Shown here piece after piece: positions 1-7,039 of a DNA stretch of 7,501 bases. The notes beneath the pieces were generated by a model. That model worked only from the letters and a program-made list of their open reading frames with translations, was not told the origin of the DNA and made no database searches. The DNA lies in contig JAJYPQ010000178.1 of the NCBI GenBank assembly GCA_021795255.1, positions 1 through 7,501 of the forward strand, given 5' to 3'. Both the position numbers and the translations under genes were made by a program. Every line of letters starts with the position of its first letter. Position 1 is the stretch's first letter. The DNA comes from Pseudomonadota bacterium. GTDB lineage: Bacteria > Pseudomonadota > Gammaproteobacteria > Acidiferrobacterales > Acidiferrobacteraceae.

Positions 1-9
1 TTCCGATCT
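1..9 (+). other. Probable residual Illumina adapter at contig end
   Basis: The window opens with TTCCGATCT, identical to the last nine bases shared by the standard Illumina TruSeq adapters. Read on the minus strand it gives AGATCGGAA, the start of the adapter read-through sequence. It coincides exactly with the point where the pgl protein departs from the conserved DGH-T/V-AS-LFP block. The match is seen directly; that it is an artefact is inference. Confidence 0.7.
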
Positions 10-441
10 CGAGGCGACATGGCCGTCCGGCCCAAAGCCTAACAGCACGATATCGAGGGCCTGTCCGTCGGCCACCGCGTGTCCTAGCAGATCGTCATAC
101 GCATCCGCCGCGGCTTGCGCCCCAAGTTCCCCGGGGATGCGGTGAATGAGCGTACCGGGCGGGGCCTTTGACAGCCAGGGCAGGTAGGCGAGACGGTAGT
201 TGCTGGCCGGGTCCTGCGGGCCGACCGCGCGTTCGTCGCTAAAGAATATCTCGAGCGCCTGCCAGGGGAGTGTGGCCGCATGGCGGCCCAATTCCTCATA
301 CAGGCGGTGCGGGGTGGACCCGCCGGCTAGGGCGATACGTAACGGGCGGGTGTGCGCCAAGGCCGCCTGGATCTCGACTATGAGCCGATCGGCAAGGGCG
401 CTCGCTAGGCTCTCTTCGTCTGGGGCGATGGTAAAGATCAT
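1..441 (-). CDS. pgl: 6-phosphogluconolactonase (partial, 3' end missing at window edge)
   Basis: Hydrolyses 6-phosphoglucono-delta-lactone to 6-phosphogluconate, the second step of the cytosolic oxidative pentose phosphate pathway. The visible 147 residues carry the family blocks in order: AGGSTP (residues 39-44), SDER (68-71) followed by SN (80-81), and LLGFGPDGH (133-141). About 85-95 residues should be missing relative to a usual length near 230-240. I start at the ATG whose last bases overlap the zwf stop (ATGA); an in-frame ATG at 474 would add 11 residues inside the zwf tail and has no better ribosome binding site. No clear Shine-Dalgarno precedes 441, which fits translational coupling to zwf. 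The last three codons (bases 1-9, reading RSE) replace the LFP expected after DGHxAS and look like adapter sequence, not gene. Family assignment is firm. Confidence 0.93.
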   Translation of the reverse strand, partial: MIFTIAPDEESLASALADRLIVEIQAALAHTRPLRIALAGGSTPHRLYEELGRHAATLPWQALEIFFSDERAVGPQDPASNYRLAYLPWLSKAPPGTLIHRIPGELGAQAAADAYDDLLGHAVADGQALDIVLLGFGPDGHVASRSE

Positions 442-1955
442 GATGATGGTGCCGGGGGATCCAAGGGGTGCCATGATCGGCCGTCAGCTTCTAAAAGCGC
501 GTTGGCCGCTTCGGGCCCGTCACTATCAGCGGCATAGTTGGGGAAGTCATGGGCCGGATCTTGCGTCCAGGCATCGAGAATCGGGGTCACGAAGCGCCAT
601 GCCTCTTCAACGGAGTCGCGACGGGCAAATAGTGCCGCATAGCCGCGCATGACATCCGTCAACAGCCGTTCATAGGCGAGCGGCATCTCACCCTCGTAAT
701 AATTGCTGTAAGTAAAGCGCATGCGCGTGTGGTCGACGTATGTCTCGTTGCCGGGGGCCTTGATGCTAAAGCCGAGGCTAATGCCCTCGTGGGGCTGGAT
801 GCGCAATACGAGCCGGTTGGGCTCTATGTGCGAGCGCACCTGGTCCTGTCCAAAGAGGCAAAACGGGATCTGACGGAACTGGATCACCACCACTGACGTG
901 GAGCGCCGTAGGTGTTTACCGGTCCGGATATAAAAGGGCACGCCCTGCCAGCGCCAATTGTCGACGAACACGCGCAGCGCCATGTATGTCGGGACCGGCG
1001 ATTGCGGATCGACCCCAGGCTCGGCCCGGTAGGCCTTCAGGGATCCATCCACGCTCGGCCCATACTGGCCGCGGACCGTGGCCGCGGCTATATCCTCTGG
1101 ACCCGTAAATCGCCGCAGTGCGCGGAACACCTCGGCCCTTTTGTCGCGTATCGCGTCGGCATCGAATGATAGGGGAGGCTCCATCGCCACCAGACTCACT
1201 ATCTGCAGCAGATGGTTTTGCACCATGTCGCGCAAAACGCCGGTCTCTTCGTAGTAGCTCCCGCGGCCCTCGATCCCCAAAGTCTCCGCGGCCGTGATCT
1301 GGACGTGATCGATGTGGATGCGGTTCCACAGAGGTTCGAATATGGCGTTTGCGAACCGAAACACCAAAATGTTCTGGACGGTCTCCTTGCCGAGATAGTG
1401 GTCGATCCGGTAGACCTGATCCTCGCGAAACACGGTCGCGATCTCATCGTTTAAAGCGATGGCGCTGTCGAGGTCGTGGCCGAAGGGCTTTTCGACGATA
1501 AGGCGCGTGAACGGACGGTCGTCGATCTTGTTGACCATCTCCGCTCCCCGAAACTGGCGGACGAGCAGTGGATAGTTGCTTGGCAAAGTCGCAAGATAGA
1601 AGACGCGGTTTCCTTGGGTCTCGTGGCGGTGATCGATCTCGCGCAAAGACATGTTCAGTCGCTGGAACAGGGTTTGGTCTGTGAAATGCCCGGTTTCATA
1701 ATAGAGGCGTTCGGCGAAGCTCCCCCACTGTTCGTCGCTCGGGGGGGTTGGGGAAAATTGGATGCAGGCCTCGCGCATGAGTGCCCGGAACTGGTCATGC
1801 GACAGGGGCCTTCGGCTCGCGCCCAGGACTGCGAAGCCCTTGGGGAGCAGGCCCCTGACATGGAGCCGAAAAAGTGCCGGCATAAGTTTGCGCCGAGCGA
1901 GATCGCCGGTGGCTCCAAATACGAGGAGTACGCAGGGCTGGGGGACTTCTGTCAT
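438..1955 (-). CDS. zwf: Glucose-6-phosphate 1-dehydrogenase
   Basis: Oxidises glucose-6-phosphate to 6-phosphogluconolactone with reduction of NAD(P)+, the entry step of the oxidative pentose phosphate pathway, in the cytosol. The 505 residues are full length for the family. The N-terminal Rossmann dinucleotide-binding loop is GATGDLA (residues 14-20), followed by EKPFG (155-159) and the active-site signature RIDHYLGKE (183-191). The MVQNHLLQ segment further on carries the expected catalytic histidine, and the C-terminal beta+alpha domain contains the RTGKHL stretch. The start is supported by a GAGG ribosome binding site (1963-1966) seven bases upstream. It is the first gene of a zwf-pgl operon, overlapping pgl by four bases, and is divergent from rpe. 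Cofactor preference cannot be read reliably from sequence alone. Confidence 0.98.
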   Translation of the reverse strand: MTEVPQPCVLLVFGATGDLARRKLMPALFRLHVRGLLPKGFAVLGASRRPLSHDQFRALMREACIQFSPTPPSDEQWGSFAERLYYETGHFTDQTLFQRLNMSLREIDHRHETQGNRVFYLATLPSNYPLLVRQFRGAEMVNKIDDRPFTRLIVEKPFGHDLDSAIALNDEIATVFREDQVYRIDHYLGKETVQNILVFRFANAIFEPLWNRIHIDHVQITAAETLGIEGRGSYYEETGVLRDMVQNHLLQIVSLVAMEPPLSFDADAIRDKRAEVFRALRRFTGPEDIAAATVRGQYGPSVDGSLKAYRAEPGVDPQSPVPTYMALRVFVDNWRWQGVPFYIRTGKHLRRSTSVVVIQFRQIPFCLFGQDQVRSHIEPNRLVLRIQPHEGISLGFSIKAPGNETYVDHTRMRFTYSNYYEGEMPLAYERLLTDVMRGYAALFARRDSVEEAWRFVTPILDAWTQDPAHDFPNYAADSDGPEAANALLEADGRSWHPLDPPAPSS

Positions 1956-1962
1956 GGCTCGA

Positions 1963-1966
1963 CCTC
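1963..1966 (-). promoter_or_regulatory. Ribosome binding site of zwf
   Basis: GAGG on the minus strand, within AAGGTAGAGGTC, seven bases before the zwf ATG. It supports the start at 1955 over any internal ATG. Confidence 0.7.
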
Positions 1967-2061
1967 TACCTTAAGGATGCAAGACGCGTCAAACCGGCAA
2001 AACGCCGCGCCTCAGTTATCTCATTGTGGACGGTCGGCATCGCGTCCGATTCCGCATATCG

Positions 2062-2083
2062 CCGGCCGACGGCCGGTCTTCTT
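2062..2083 (+). terminator. Hairpin plus T-rich tail, possible intrinsic terminator
   Basis: CCGGCC (2062-2067), loop GAC, GGCCGG (2071-2076), then TCTTCTT. The six-pair GC stem and pyrimidine/T tail resemble a weak rho-independent terminator for plus-strand transcription. No plus-strand gene lies upstream, so it would act on antisense transcripts from the zwf side or in a leader of rpe. Function is inference. Confidence 0.35.
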
Positions 2084-2120
2084 AAAAAACCCCACCCACC
2101 CAGGATGCGATCTCCTGGGT
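2084..2120 (-). terminator. Eight-pair hairpin followed by T6 on the minus strand
   Basis: Perfect arms ACCCAGGA (2098-2105) and TCCTGGGT (2113-2120) with a seven-base loop. Read on the minus strand the stem is followed by a G-rich spacer of eight bases and then TTTTTT (2084-2089). The spacer is longer than in classical terminators. It could stop transcripts running out of the rpe side toward zwf, or act in a zwf leader if the zwf promoter lies further upstream. Confidence 0.4.
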
Positions 2121-2253
2121 CCGCATGCCCGCTTTGGGCGGCGCCCCTCCCGGAACCATAAAGCAGCCTTGCGCCGGCGTCGAGGGTCTCGTGCGGGTGC
2201 TGCAAATCGGCGCGCTATCGGGTACATTGCCGACTTTAGCTTTGGGGCCATTC

Positions 2254-2922
2254 ATGCGCGACTTCAAGATTGCACCTTCAATCCTTTCGGCGGATTTCGC
2301 TCGTCTCGGCGAGGAGGTCCATTCCGTGCTGGCGGCGGGCGCGGACATCGTTCACTTCGACGTCATGGACAACCATTATGTTCCCAATCTGACGATAGGT
2401 CCGCTGGTGTGCGAGGCCCTGCGCAAAAATGGGGTCAAGGCCGATATCGACGTGCATCTCATGGTCAAGCCCGTCGATCGCCTCATCCCGGATTTCGTGA
2501 AGGCCGGCGCGACCTACATCACCTTCCATCCGGAGGCAAGCGAGCATGTCGACCGCTCTTTGAGCCTTATCAAGGATAGCGGTTGCCGGTGCGGCCTCGT
2601 GTTCAATCCCGCGACCCCGCTTTCCTATTTGGATTATGTCATGGATAAGGTCGACATGATCCTGATCATGTCGGTAAATCCGGGCTTTGGGGGCCAGAGC
2701 TTTATCCGATCCGCGCTTGACAAGTTACGCGCGGTGCGCGCGCGCATCGATGCCCATGGGCGCCCGATACGCCTTGAGATAGATGGTGGCGTGAAGGTCG
2801 ACAACATACGCGAGATCGCAGCCGCCGGTGCCGATACCTTTGTGGCAGGCTCGGCGATCTTCGGCACGCCCGATTATCGGGCTACCATCCAAAAGATGCG
2901 CGAGGAGATCGCTAAGGCATGA
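2254..2922 (+). CDS. rpe: Ribulose-phosphate 3-epimerase
   Basis: Interconverts D-ribulose 5-phosphate and D-xylulose 5-phosphate in the pentose phosphate pathway and, in autotrophs, the Calvin cycle (then named cbbE). The 222-residue TIM barrel is of typical length. It begins with the conserved [11 protein letters not shown], then [12 protein letters not shown] with metal/catalytic His34 and Asp36, HLMV with His68, the phosphate-side loop NPGFGGQ (142-148), EIDGGV with Asp177, and GSAIF near the end. The start at MRDFKIAPS matches the family's N terminus; the frame remains open upstream but that stretch is unrelated, and GGGG at 2244-2247 is a modest ribosome binding site. Its stop overlaps the gph start as ATGA, implying coupled translation. 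Divergent from zwf, which acts in the same pathway. Confidence 0.97.
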   Translation: MRDFKIAPSILSADFARLGEEVHSVLAAGADIVHFDVMDNHYVPNLTIGPLVCEALRKNGVKADIDVHLMVKPVDRLIPDFVKAGATYITFHPEASEHVDRSLSLIKDSGCRCGLVFNPATPLSYLDYVMDKVDMILIMSVNPGFGGQSFIRSALDKLRAVRARIDAHGRPIRLEIDGGVKVDNIREIAAAGADTFVAGSAIFGTPDYRATIQKMREEIAKA

Positions 2923-3626
2923 CGATCTTCCCGTTGGCAGGGCTTTTGTTCGATCTGGACGGTACCTTGATTGATACCGCCCCCGATCTTGCCGATGCCG
3001 CCAATCACATGTTGACGAGGCTTGGGCGCCCGGTGCGTGATGAGGCTGCCGTCTGCGGGTGGATTGGAGACGGGGTTCCACGGCTGATCAAGCGGGCCTT
3101 GACCGGTGAGCGCTTCGCCGAGCCGGACCCGGCGCTCTTCGAAGAGGCGCAGTCCCTCTATAACACGTATTACGAGGCCCACGTCGCTGACCGTAGCCGC
3201 TTGTATCCAGGCGTCGCGCAGACCCTTGCGGATCTGCGCGCCGACGGGTTTCGCATGGCCTGTGTCACCAATAAGGCCGGGCGGTTCGCAAAGCCCCTGT
3301 TGCGGGCTTTGAATATCGCAAGTTATTTTGACCTCATTCTCTGCGGCGACGAGCTGCCACGCGTGAAACCCGATCCCTTGCCGCTGGTAACGGCCTGTGA
3401 GCGCCTCGGCGTCGTCCGCCACGGGGCCGCGCTCGTGGGAGATTCCGGAAACGACATGCGCGCGGCCAAGGCCGCCGGGATGCCGGCGCTCGCGGTTGCC
3501 TACGGTTATCATCACGGCGTCGATCTCACGGCGCTTGGGGCTGCGGCCGTAACCCCGACATTTGCTGATGTCCGGCATTTCTTCCGCTTTGAAGGGCGCT
3601 TCTTGTGCGCGAAGGCCCTGCCATGA
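2919..3626 (+). CDS. gph: Phosphoglycolate phosphatase (HAD family)
   Basis: Dephosphorylates 2-phosphoglycolate to glycolate, clearing the product of RuBisCO oxygenation or of DNA 3'-end repair; in Calvin-cycle operons it is called cbbZ. The 235 residues show all four HAD motifs: [11 protein letters not shown] with nucleophile Asp12 and acid/base Asp14, VTN at 116-118, Lys150 in VKPDP, and GDSGNDM with Asp175 and Asp179. The cap lies between motifs I and II (roughly residues 20-90), as in the Gph subfamily. It overlaps rpe by four bases and is followed 69 bases later by trpE, a widely conserved proteobacterial order that supports Gph over other HAD phosphatases. Substrate is inferred from family and neighbours. 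Confidence 0.94.
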   Translation: MTIFPLAGLLFDLDGTLIDTAPDLADAANHMLTRLGRPVRDEAAVCGWIGDGVPRLIKRALTGERFAEPDPALFEEAQSLYNTYYEAHVADRSRLYPGVAQTLADLRADGFRMACVTNKAGRFAKPLLRALNIASYFDLILCGDELPRVKPDPLPLVTACERLGVVRHGAALVGDSGNDMRAAKAAGMPALAVAYGYHHGVDLTALGAAAVTPTFADVRHFFRFEGRFLCAKALP

Positions 3627-3680
3627 TGGGCCTCGGCCGTCGATGGCGCCTTAAGGGAACGATGACCGCCCCGTACCCCT

Positions 3681-3686
3681 TGAGGA
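3681..3686 (+). promoter_or_regulatory. Ribosome binding site that sets the trpE start at 3696
   Basis: TGAGGA directly abuts the ATG at 3687, leaving no spacer, but stands nine bases before the in-frame ATG at 3696. The second ATG is therefore the better start, giving a protein that begins MPEKRS. Confidence 0.6.
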
Positions 3687-3695
3687 ATGACTATC

Positions 3696-5231
3696 ATGCC
3701 AGAAAAGCGCAGTTTGACATTTGATGTTATCGGCGGCCGCCTCGCCCCCGTCGTGCGCGAGGTGCCGGCCGATCTTGATACCCCGTTGAGTTGCTATCTA
3801 AAGCTCGCGCAGGGCCGGTATTCCTATTTGCTGGAATCCGTGCACGGTGGTGAGAAGTGGGGCCGGTATTCGCTGATCGGTCTGCCGGCGCGGACCTGTC
3901 TGCGCCTCTTTGGGCGCGAGGTCACAGTCGAGCGCGACGGAAAGATCATCGAGCGGGGATGGACCGACGACATCCTGGCTACGGTGCGGGCCTTCAAGGC
4001 CCGCTTCGAGGTGCTGCCGGATCCCGGTCTGCCACGATTTCACGGTGGTCTGGTCGGGTATTTCGGGTACGAGACGGTCCGTCACATCGAGACGACTCTC
4101 GGCGAAAACCTAAAGCCCGACGAGATCGGCGGGCCTGATGCCTTGTTCCTTGTGAGCGAGGATGTGGTCATTTTCGACAACCTGCGCGGCACCTTGTCCT
4201 TGGTCGTACATGCCGATGTGAGCGAGGGCGAGACCGGCCGGACGCGGGCCGAGCGGCGCCTCGACGAGCTTGAGGGGGCCTTGCGTGAGCCGATTACGGC
4301 ACCGATGTTTGGGCACAAGTCGCCGCAGGCGGTGCGCGAGGCCGATTTTGTCTCGGGGTTCACGCGGTCGGGTTTCGAGGCCGCCGTCGAGCGCTCGCGC
4401 GAATACATCGCCGCGGGCGATATCATGCAGGTGGCGCTGTCGCAAAGGTTATCGGCGCAAGCGACCTTTACGCCGCTCGATCTGTATCGGGCGTTGCGCC
4501 GTATCAACCCTTCGCCCTACATGTATCTGCTCGATCTCGGCGAATTTCACGTCGTCGGATCGTCACCCGAGATCCTGGCCAAGCTCGATGGTCGCGAGGT
4601 GGCGGTTCGGCCGATCGCCGGCACGCGTCCACGTAGTCAAGATGATGCGCGCGACGCGCAACTTGCCGCCGAACTTCTGGCGGACCCCAAGGAGAGGGCC
4701 GAACATGTCATGCTCGTCGATCTCGGGCGCAATGATATCGGGCGGGTGGCGGAAACCGGGAGCGTGGCGGTGACCGACCGCATGACCATAGAGCGGTATT
4801 CGCATGTCATGCATCTCGTATCGCATATCACCGGGCGTCTGCGGCCGGGCCTCGACGCCTTCGACGTCTTACGCGCGACGTTTCCGGCGGGGACCTTGAC
4901 TGGCGCCCCCAAGATACGCGCCATGGAGATCATAGACGAACTGGAACCGGTTCGGCGCGGATTGTACGGCGGCGCGGTGGGGTACATCGGTTGGGATGGC
5001 AATATGGACATGGCGATCGCCATCCGCACCGCGGTGGTGCGTAACGGTCGGCTATTCTTGCAGGTCGGCGCCGGGATTGTGGCGGACTCGGTACCTGAGC
5101 GCGAGTGGGACGAGACCATGAATAAGGCGCGGGCCATGATCAAGGCGGCGGAACTCGCGGCGTCGGGCTTCGGATCGAAGGACAAGGCTCATGAGGGGAC
5201 AGTGGCGGCGCCCAAAACAGGGGACCTATGA
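3696..5231 (+). CDS. trpE: Anthranilate synthase component I
   Basis: Converts chorismate plus ammonia (supplied from glutamine by the TrpG partner) to anthranilate, the first committed step of tryptophan synthesis. The 511 residues are full length. The N-terminal domain carries LLES (45-48), the element where tryptophan feedback-inhibits the enzyme. The chorismate-binding domain has PIAGTRPR, LVDLGRNDIGRV, GTLTGAPKIRAMEI (near 398), GGAVGYIGW with the metal/chorismate region near 420-435, and QVGAGIVADS near 455. These distinguish it from PabB and isochorismate synthases well, with TrpE the best call from the LLES element and its gph neighbour. The start follows from the ribosome binding site; an ATG nine bases upstream is possible. 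No trpG follows; the next gene is convergent. A short charged tail of about 25 residues ends the protein. Confidence 0.96.
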   Translation: MPEKRSLTFDVIGGRLAPVVREVPADLDTPLSCYLKLAQGRYSYLLESVHGGEKWGRYSLIGLPARTCLRLFGREVTVERDGKIIERGWTDDILATVRAFKARFEVLPDPGLPRFHGGLVGYFGYETVRHIETTLGENLKPDEIGGPDALFLVSEDVVIFDNLRGTLSLVVHADVSEGETGRTRAERRLDELEGALREPITAPMFGHKSPQAVREADFVSGFTRSGFEAAVERSREYIAAGDIMQVALSQRLSAQATFTPLDLYRALRRINPSPYMYLLDLGEFHVVGSSPEILAKLDGREVAVRPIAGTRPRSQDDARDAQLAAELLADPKERAEHVMLVDLGRNDIGRVAETGSVAVTDRMTIERYSHVMHLVSHITGRLRPGLDAFDVLRATFPAGTLTGAPKIRAMEIIDELEPVRRGLYGGAVGYIGWDGNMDMAIAIRTAVVRNGRLFLQVGAGIVADSVPEREWDETMNKARAMIKAAELAASGFGSKDKAHEGTVAAPKTGDL

Positions 5232-5295
5232 TTTATGACCGGCCCCATCAACATTCCCGGCGTGACTGTTTGTTAAACGGGGCAAGACGAGGGCC

Positions 5296-5334
5296 ATGGC
5301 GCTATCCCGATCCCCCGAAGGGGACCCGCGCCAT
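5296..5334. terminator. Two-part hairpin between convergent trpE and monooxygenase genes
   Basis: Outer arms ATGGCGC (5296-5302) and GCGCCAT (5328-5334) are perfect complements. An inner stem TCCCC (5311-5315) pairs with GGGGA (5320-5324) around the loop CGAA, with an asymmetric internal bulge between. It lies 3 bases from the end of the minus-strand gene and about 65 past trpE. Neither side has a good T-run, so it may act as a bidirectional mRNA-end structure, not a classical terminator. Confidence 0.5.
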
Positions 5335-5337
5335 TTC

Positions 5338-6642
5338 CTAGTCGCGATCACTCAAAACTTCGACGGCCTTGGCCCCCGCGGCGCAATGGTGTCGATAGCC
5401 CTCGGGTAGTGCGATTTGATGATCGACACTATATTGATAGTCGCGAATGACGTGTTCCGCATCCAATATCTGATAGGACCCGTCCGGCAATCGGCGTGTG
5501 GTGTCTTTAAGCCGATAGGTGTAGTGCCCGCAGGTCCAGCAATCGTAGTTGCGCATGTGGGTACATAGGCAGGTCTTGTCCCGCACGGATATATTTGCGC
5601 CGTCCGGATGCTTATCGAGTTCACGGTTGTAGGCATCTATGTAGGCGCAGTTGCCTGATCCATCCAGCAGATAGCCGTACGCCTCGCAGTTCGGGCGAAT
5701 ACCGGCGCCGATGGGCGGGCTGTTCCTTAGCATGCGCATGGGGTAGCCCGTGGGGGAAATCAGGTTGACCTCGATGTCTTCTTCCTCGGCCCTGAAGTAC
5801 TCCTGTTTCACCTTGTCTGGCAGACCGCACTCTTTGGTGACGGTAAAGCGTGTTGCGACCTGCACCGCGGCCGCCCCCGCTTCCAGGAACTCCACGGCGT
5901 CCGTGCCGGTGAAGATGCCGCCGGCCGGGATGACCGGAATATCGAGCCCTTTTTGCGCAAGATGCCGGTGAACATCGTTTACGATCGTCTTTAGGTCGTA
6001 CTGCGCCCAGTCCATGCCAAAACCGAGATGCCCGCCCGCGAGCGGGCCTTCCACGACGATGTAATCTGGTAGGCGGTTGAGGCGCGCGCTCTTGTGCAGG
6101 AACAACACCAGTGCCCGTAGCGAAGAAACAATGATGCCGAACTTCACGTCGCGAAAACGCGGATGATCCTCTACCAGCGCGAGCGAGCCCAGATGCAGCC
6201 CCGCGCTTAGCGTGATGCCATCAATCCCGCCGTCCATCGCCGCAGACAGCCGCACGCGCAACGTCTCGCGCGGATTGCCCATGGTCAGCTTTTCCATGCA
6301 GTTGATGAAAATCAGGCCTTCGCCCTGCTTGGCCTCCATCGTGCGGCCTACATGCAGCTTGGTGGCCAAGGCCAGCTGTTCGAGATCGAATTTCACGTCC
6401 GACTTGTCCCGGTTCAGGACATTGTATTTATACTTTTTTTGTTTTTCCTTCACGAATCGGGTCTTGAAGCGCCGGTCGGACACGGTCGGGACCATGGCAT
6501 CGGAGATATGCCCGATTCCGCCCAGGCGCGCGGCCACCAGCGATAGCTCCGCGGTGGAGATATCGACGCCCATCCCACCAATCATGATGGGTAGCAGTTC
6601 TTTCTTACCGATTCGCCATCGGAAATCATCAACGCACTTCAT
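5338..6642 (-). CDS. Nitronate monooxygenase-like FMN oxidoreductase with Cys-rich C-terminal extension
   Basis: Member of the nitronate monooxygenase / 2-nitropropane dioxygenase / FabK family of FMN-binding TIM barrels; the true substrate is unknown. 434 residues, longer than the roughly 310-360 usual for the family. Early glycine-rich IGGMGVDIS (21-29) and GGIGHIS (41-47) match the N-terminal flavin region; AGGHLG (202-207) holds the family's conserved histidine at 205; PAGGI (239-243) is the phosphate-binding strand. A Lys/Tyr-rich insertion spans about 57-85. After residue 315 comes an extension with Cys 319, 332, 358, 360, 368 and 371, including TCLCTH and CWTC, looking like a metal or Fe-S site, plus Cys420. 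A GGAG site (6649-6652 region) precedes the start. Convergent with trpE. Reaction is inferred at family level only. Confidence 0.88.
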   Translation of the reverse strand: MKCVDDFRWRIGKKELLPIMIGGMGVDISTAELSLVAARLGGIGHISDAMVPTVSDRRFKTRFVKEKQKKYKYNVLNRDKSDVKFDLEQLALATKLHVGRTMEAKQGEGLIFINCMEKLTMGNPRETLRVRLSAAMDGGIDGITLSAGLHLGSLALVEDHPRFRDVKFGIIVSSLRALVLFLHKSARLNRLPDYIVVEGPLAGGHLGFGMDWAQYDLKTIVNDVHRHLAQKGLDIPVIPAGGIFTGTDAVEFLEAGAAAVQVATRFTVTKECGLPDKVKQEYFRAEEEDIEVNLISPTGYPMRMLRNSPPIGAGIRPNCEAYGYLLDGSGNCAYIDAYNRELDKHPDGANISVRDKTCLCTHMRNYDCWTCGHYTYRLKDTTRRLPDGSYQILDAEHVIRDYQYSVDHQIALPEGYRHHCAAGAKAVEVLSDRD

Positions 6643-6849
6643 TTATGCTCCAAAACCACCGGCATGCCATATGACAGGACCACAGTATCCGAAAGTGCAG
6701 CAAAGAGGCTCATGCGCCTGCGGCCACCGGATGGTTACTGTCGGTAATTCACTCGCTCCCGCTAGCCCAGCATGTTCCATTACCATGGAGTGCCGGCGGT
6801 ACATTGGATATGAGCCGATCATGGCCACCGCACGAACCGGCTGGCTCAT
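6643..6849 (-). CDS. Possible 68-residue leader ORF abutting the monooxygenase
   Basis: An ORF beginning MSQPVR and ending GGFGA, whose TAA is directly followed by the monooxygenase ATG (TAAATG). The position suggests translational coupling, and the predicted transcript would run through it. Against it: no ribosome binding site before its ATG, which sits one base from a palindrome; codon use less GC-rich at third positions than the neighbours; and no recognised family. It contains CCTFGYC near the end. The opposite strand also has a 64-residue ORF over the same bases. I treat it as a weak candidate; it may simply be untranslated leader. Confidence 0.2.
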   Translation of the reverse strand: MSQPVRAVAMIGSYPMYRRHSMVMEHAGLAGASELPTVTIRWPQAHEPLCCTFGYCGPVIWHAGGFGA

Positions 6850-6850
6850 G

Positions 6851-6870
6851 ACGGATCAATCTTGATCCGT
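6851..6870. promoter_or_regulatory. Operator-like perfect palindrome upstream of the monooxygenase
   Basis: Arms ACGGATCAA (6851-6859) and TTGATCCGT (6862-6870) are perfect complements around a TC spacer. Additional TTGATC half-sites occur at 6871-6876 and 6899-6904. Arm length, short spacer and position downstream of a -10 box facing the monooxygenase fit a dimeric repressor site; a hairpin with a two-base loop would be sterically poor as RNA, which also favours a DNA site. The cognate regulator is unknown. Confidence 0.55.
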
Positions 6871-6923
6871 TTGATCGAACCCACTTGGGGCGAGGTTGTT
6901 GATCCCAAAGTGTACAAGCTTTC

Positions 6924-6929
6924 ATTATA
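6924..6929 (-). promoter_or_regulatory. Candidate -10 box for the monooxygenase transcript
   Basis: Perfect TATAAT on the minus strand in a locally AT-rich stretch. At 16-18 bases upstream I see no good TTGACA-like -35, and no extended -10 TG. Transcription would begin near 6917 and give a leader of about 275 nt running through the palindrome before the monooxygenase start. Confidence 0.4.
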
Positions 6930-6990
6930 CACCTTAATTATGGGCGTCTCCTGGTTTGGTAAGTCATGTGGCCTGCATTAAGCAGAACAA

Positions 6991-7026
6991 AGTCGTGGGC
7001 CGCAGTCTTATACTCGGCCCACGGTT
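6991..7026 (-). terminator. Strong hairpin, possible terminator on the minus strand
   Basis: Perfect nine-pair arms CGTGGGCCG (6994-7002) and CGGCCCACG (7015-7023), twelve-base loop, extendable to twelve pairs with two G-U pairs and one A-U. On the minus strand it is followed by ACTTTGTT, a weak T-tract. It sits just downstream of the zinc-finger gene remnant and upstream of the monooxygenase promoter, where a terminator would be expected. Confidence 0.45.
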
Positions 7027-7039
7027 AGAGGTCGGGGCC

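Larger units (their letters stand above)
1956..2253. other. Divergent intergenic region between zwf and rpe
   Basis: 298 bases separate the two start codons. Both divergent promoters should lie here, but I cannot point to a convincing -35/-10 pair for either gene. The region holds two strong inverted repeats (annotated separately) around a T/A-rich centre. The reading frame of rpe stays open upstream to 2125, but that part shows no family similarity. Confidence 0.6.

Noticed and set aside
474..474. Alternative pgl start 11 codons earlier.
   Set aside because: It would lie deeper in zwf, has no better ribosome binding site, and the ATGA overlap at 441 fits the usual coupled start.
2125..2253. 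Longer N-terminal extension of rpe in the open upstream frame.
   Set aside because: The added 43 residues do not match the family, whose N terminus begins just before KIAPSIL; the hairpin region also lies directly upstream.
1476..2579. A 367-codon plus-strand ORF spanning zwf antisense, the intergenic region and rpe.
   Set aside because: It is a shadow of two clearly identified genes in other frames.
3623..3724. A 33-codon ORF starting with an ATGA overlap at the gph stop and running into trpE, considered as a trp leader peptide.
   Set aside because: It has one Trp codon and no tandem Trp codons, there is no clear attenuator hairpin with T-run, and it overlaps the trpE start out of frame.
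6985..7030. GTTAGAG next to the 9-bp hairpin, considered as an integron attC site.
   Set aside because: No matching RYYYAAC core at the right distance, the interval is too short, and there is no cassette-like gene or integrase.
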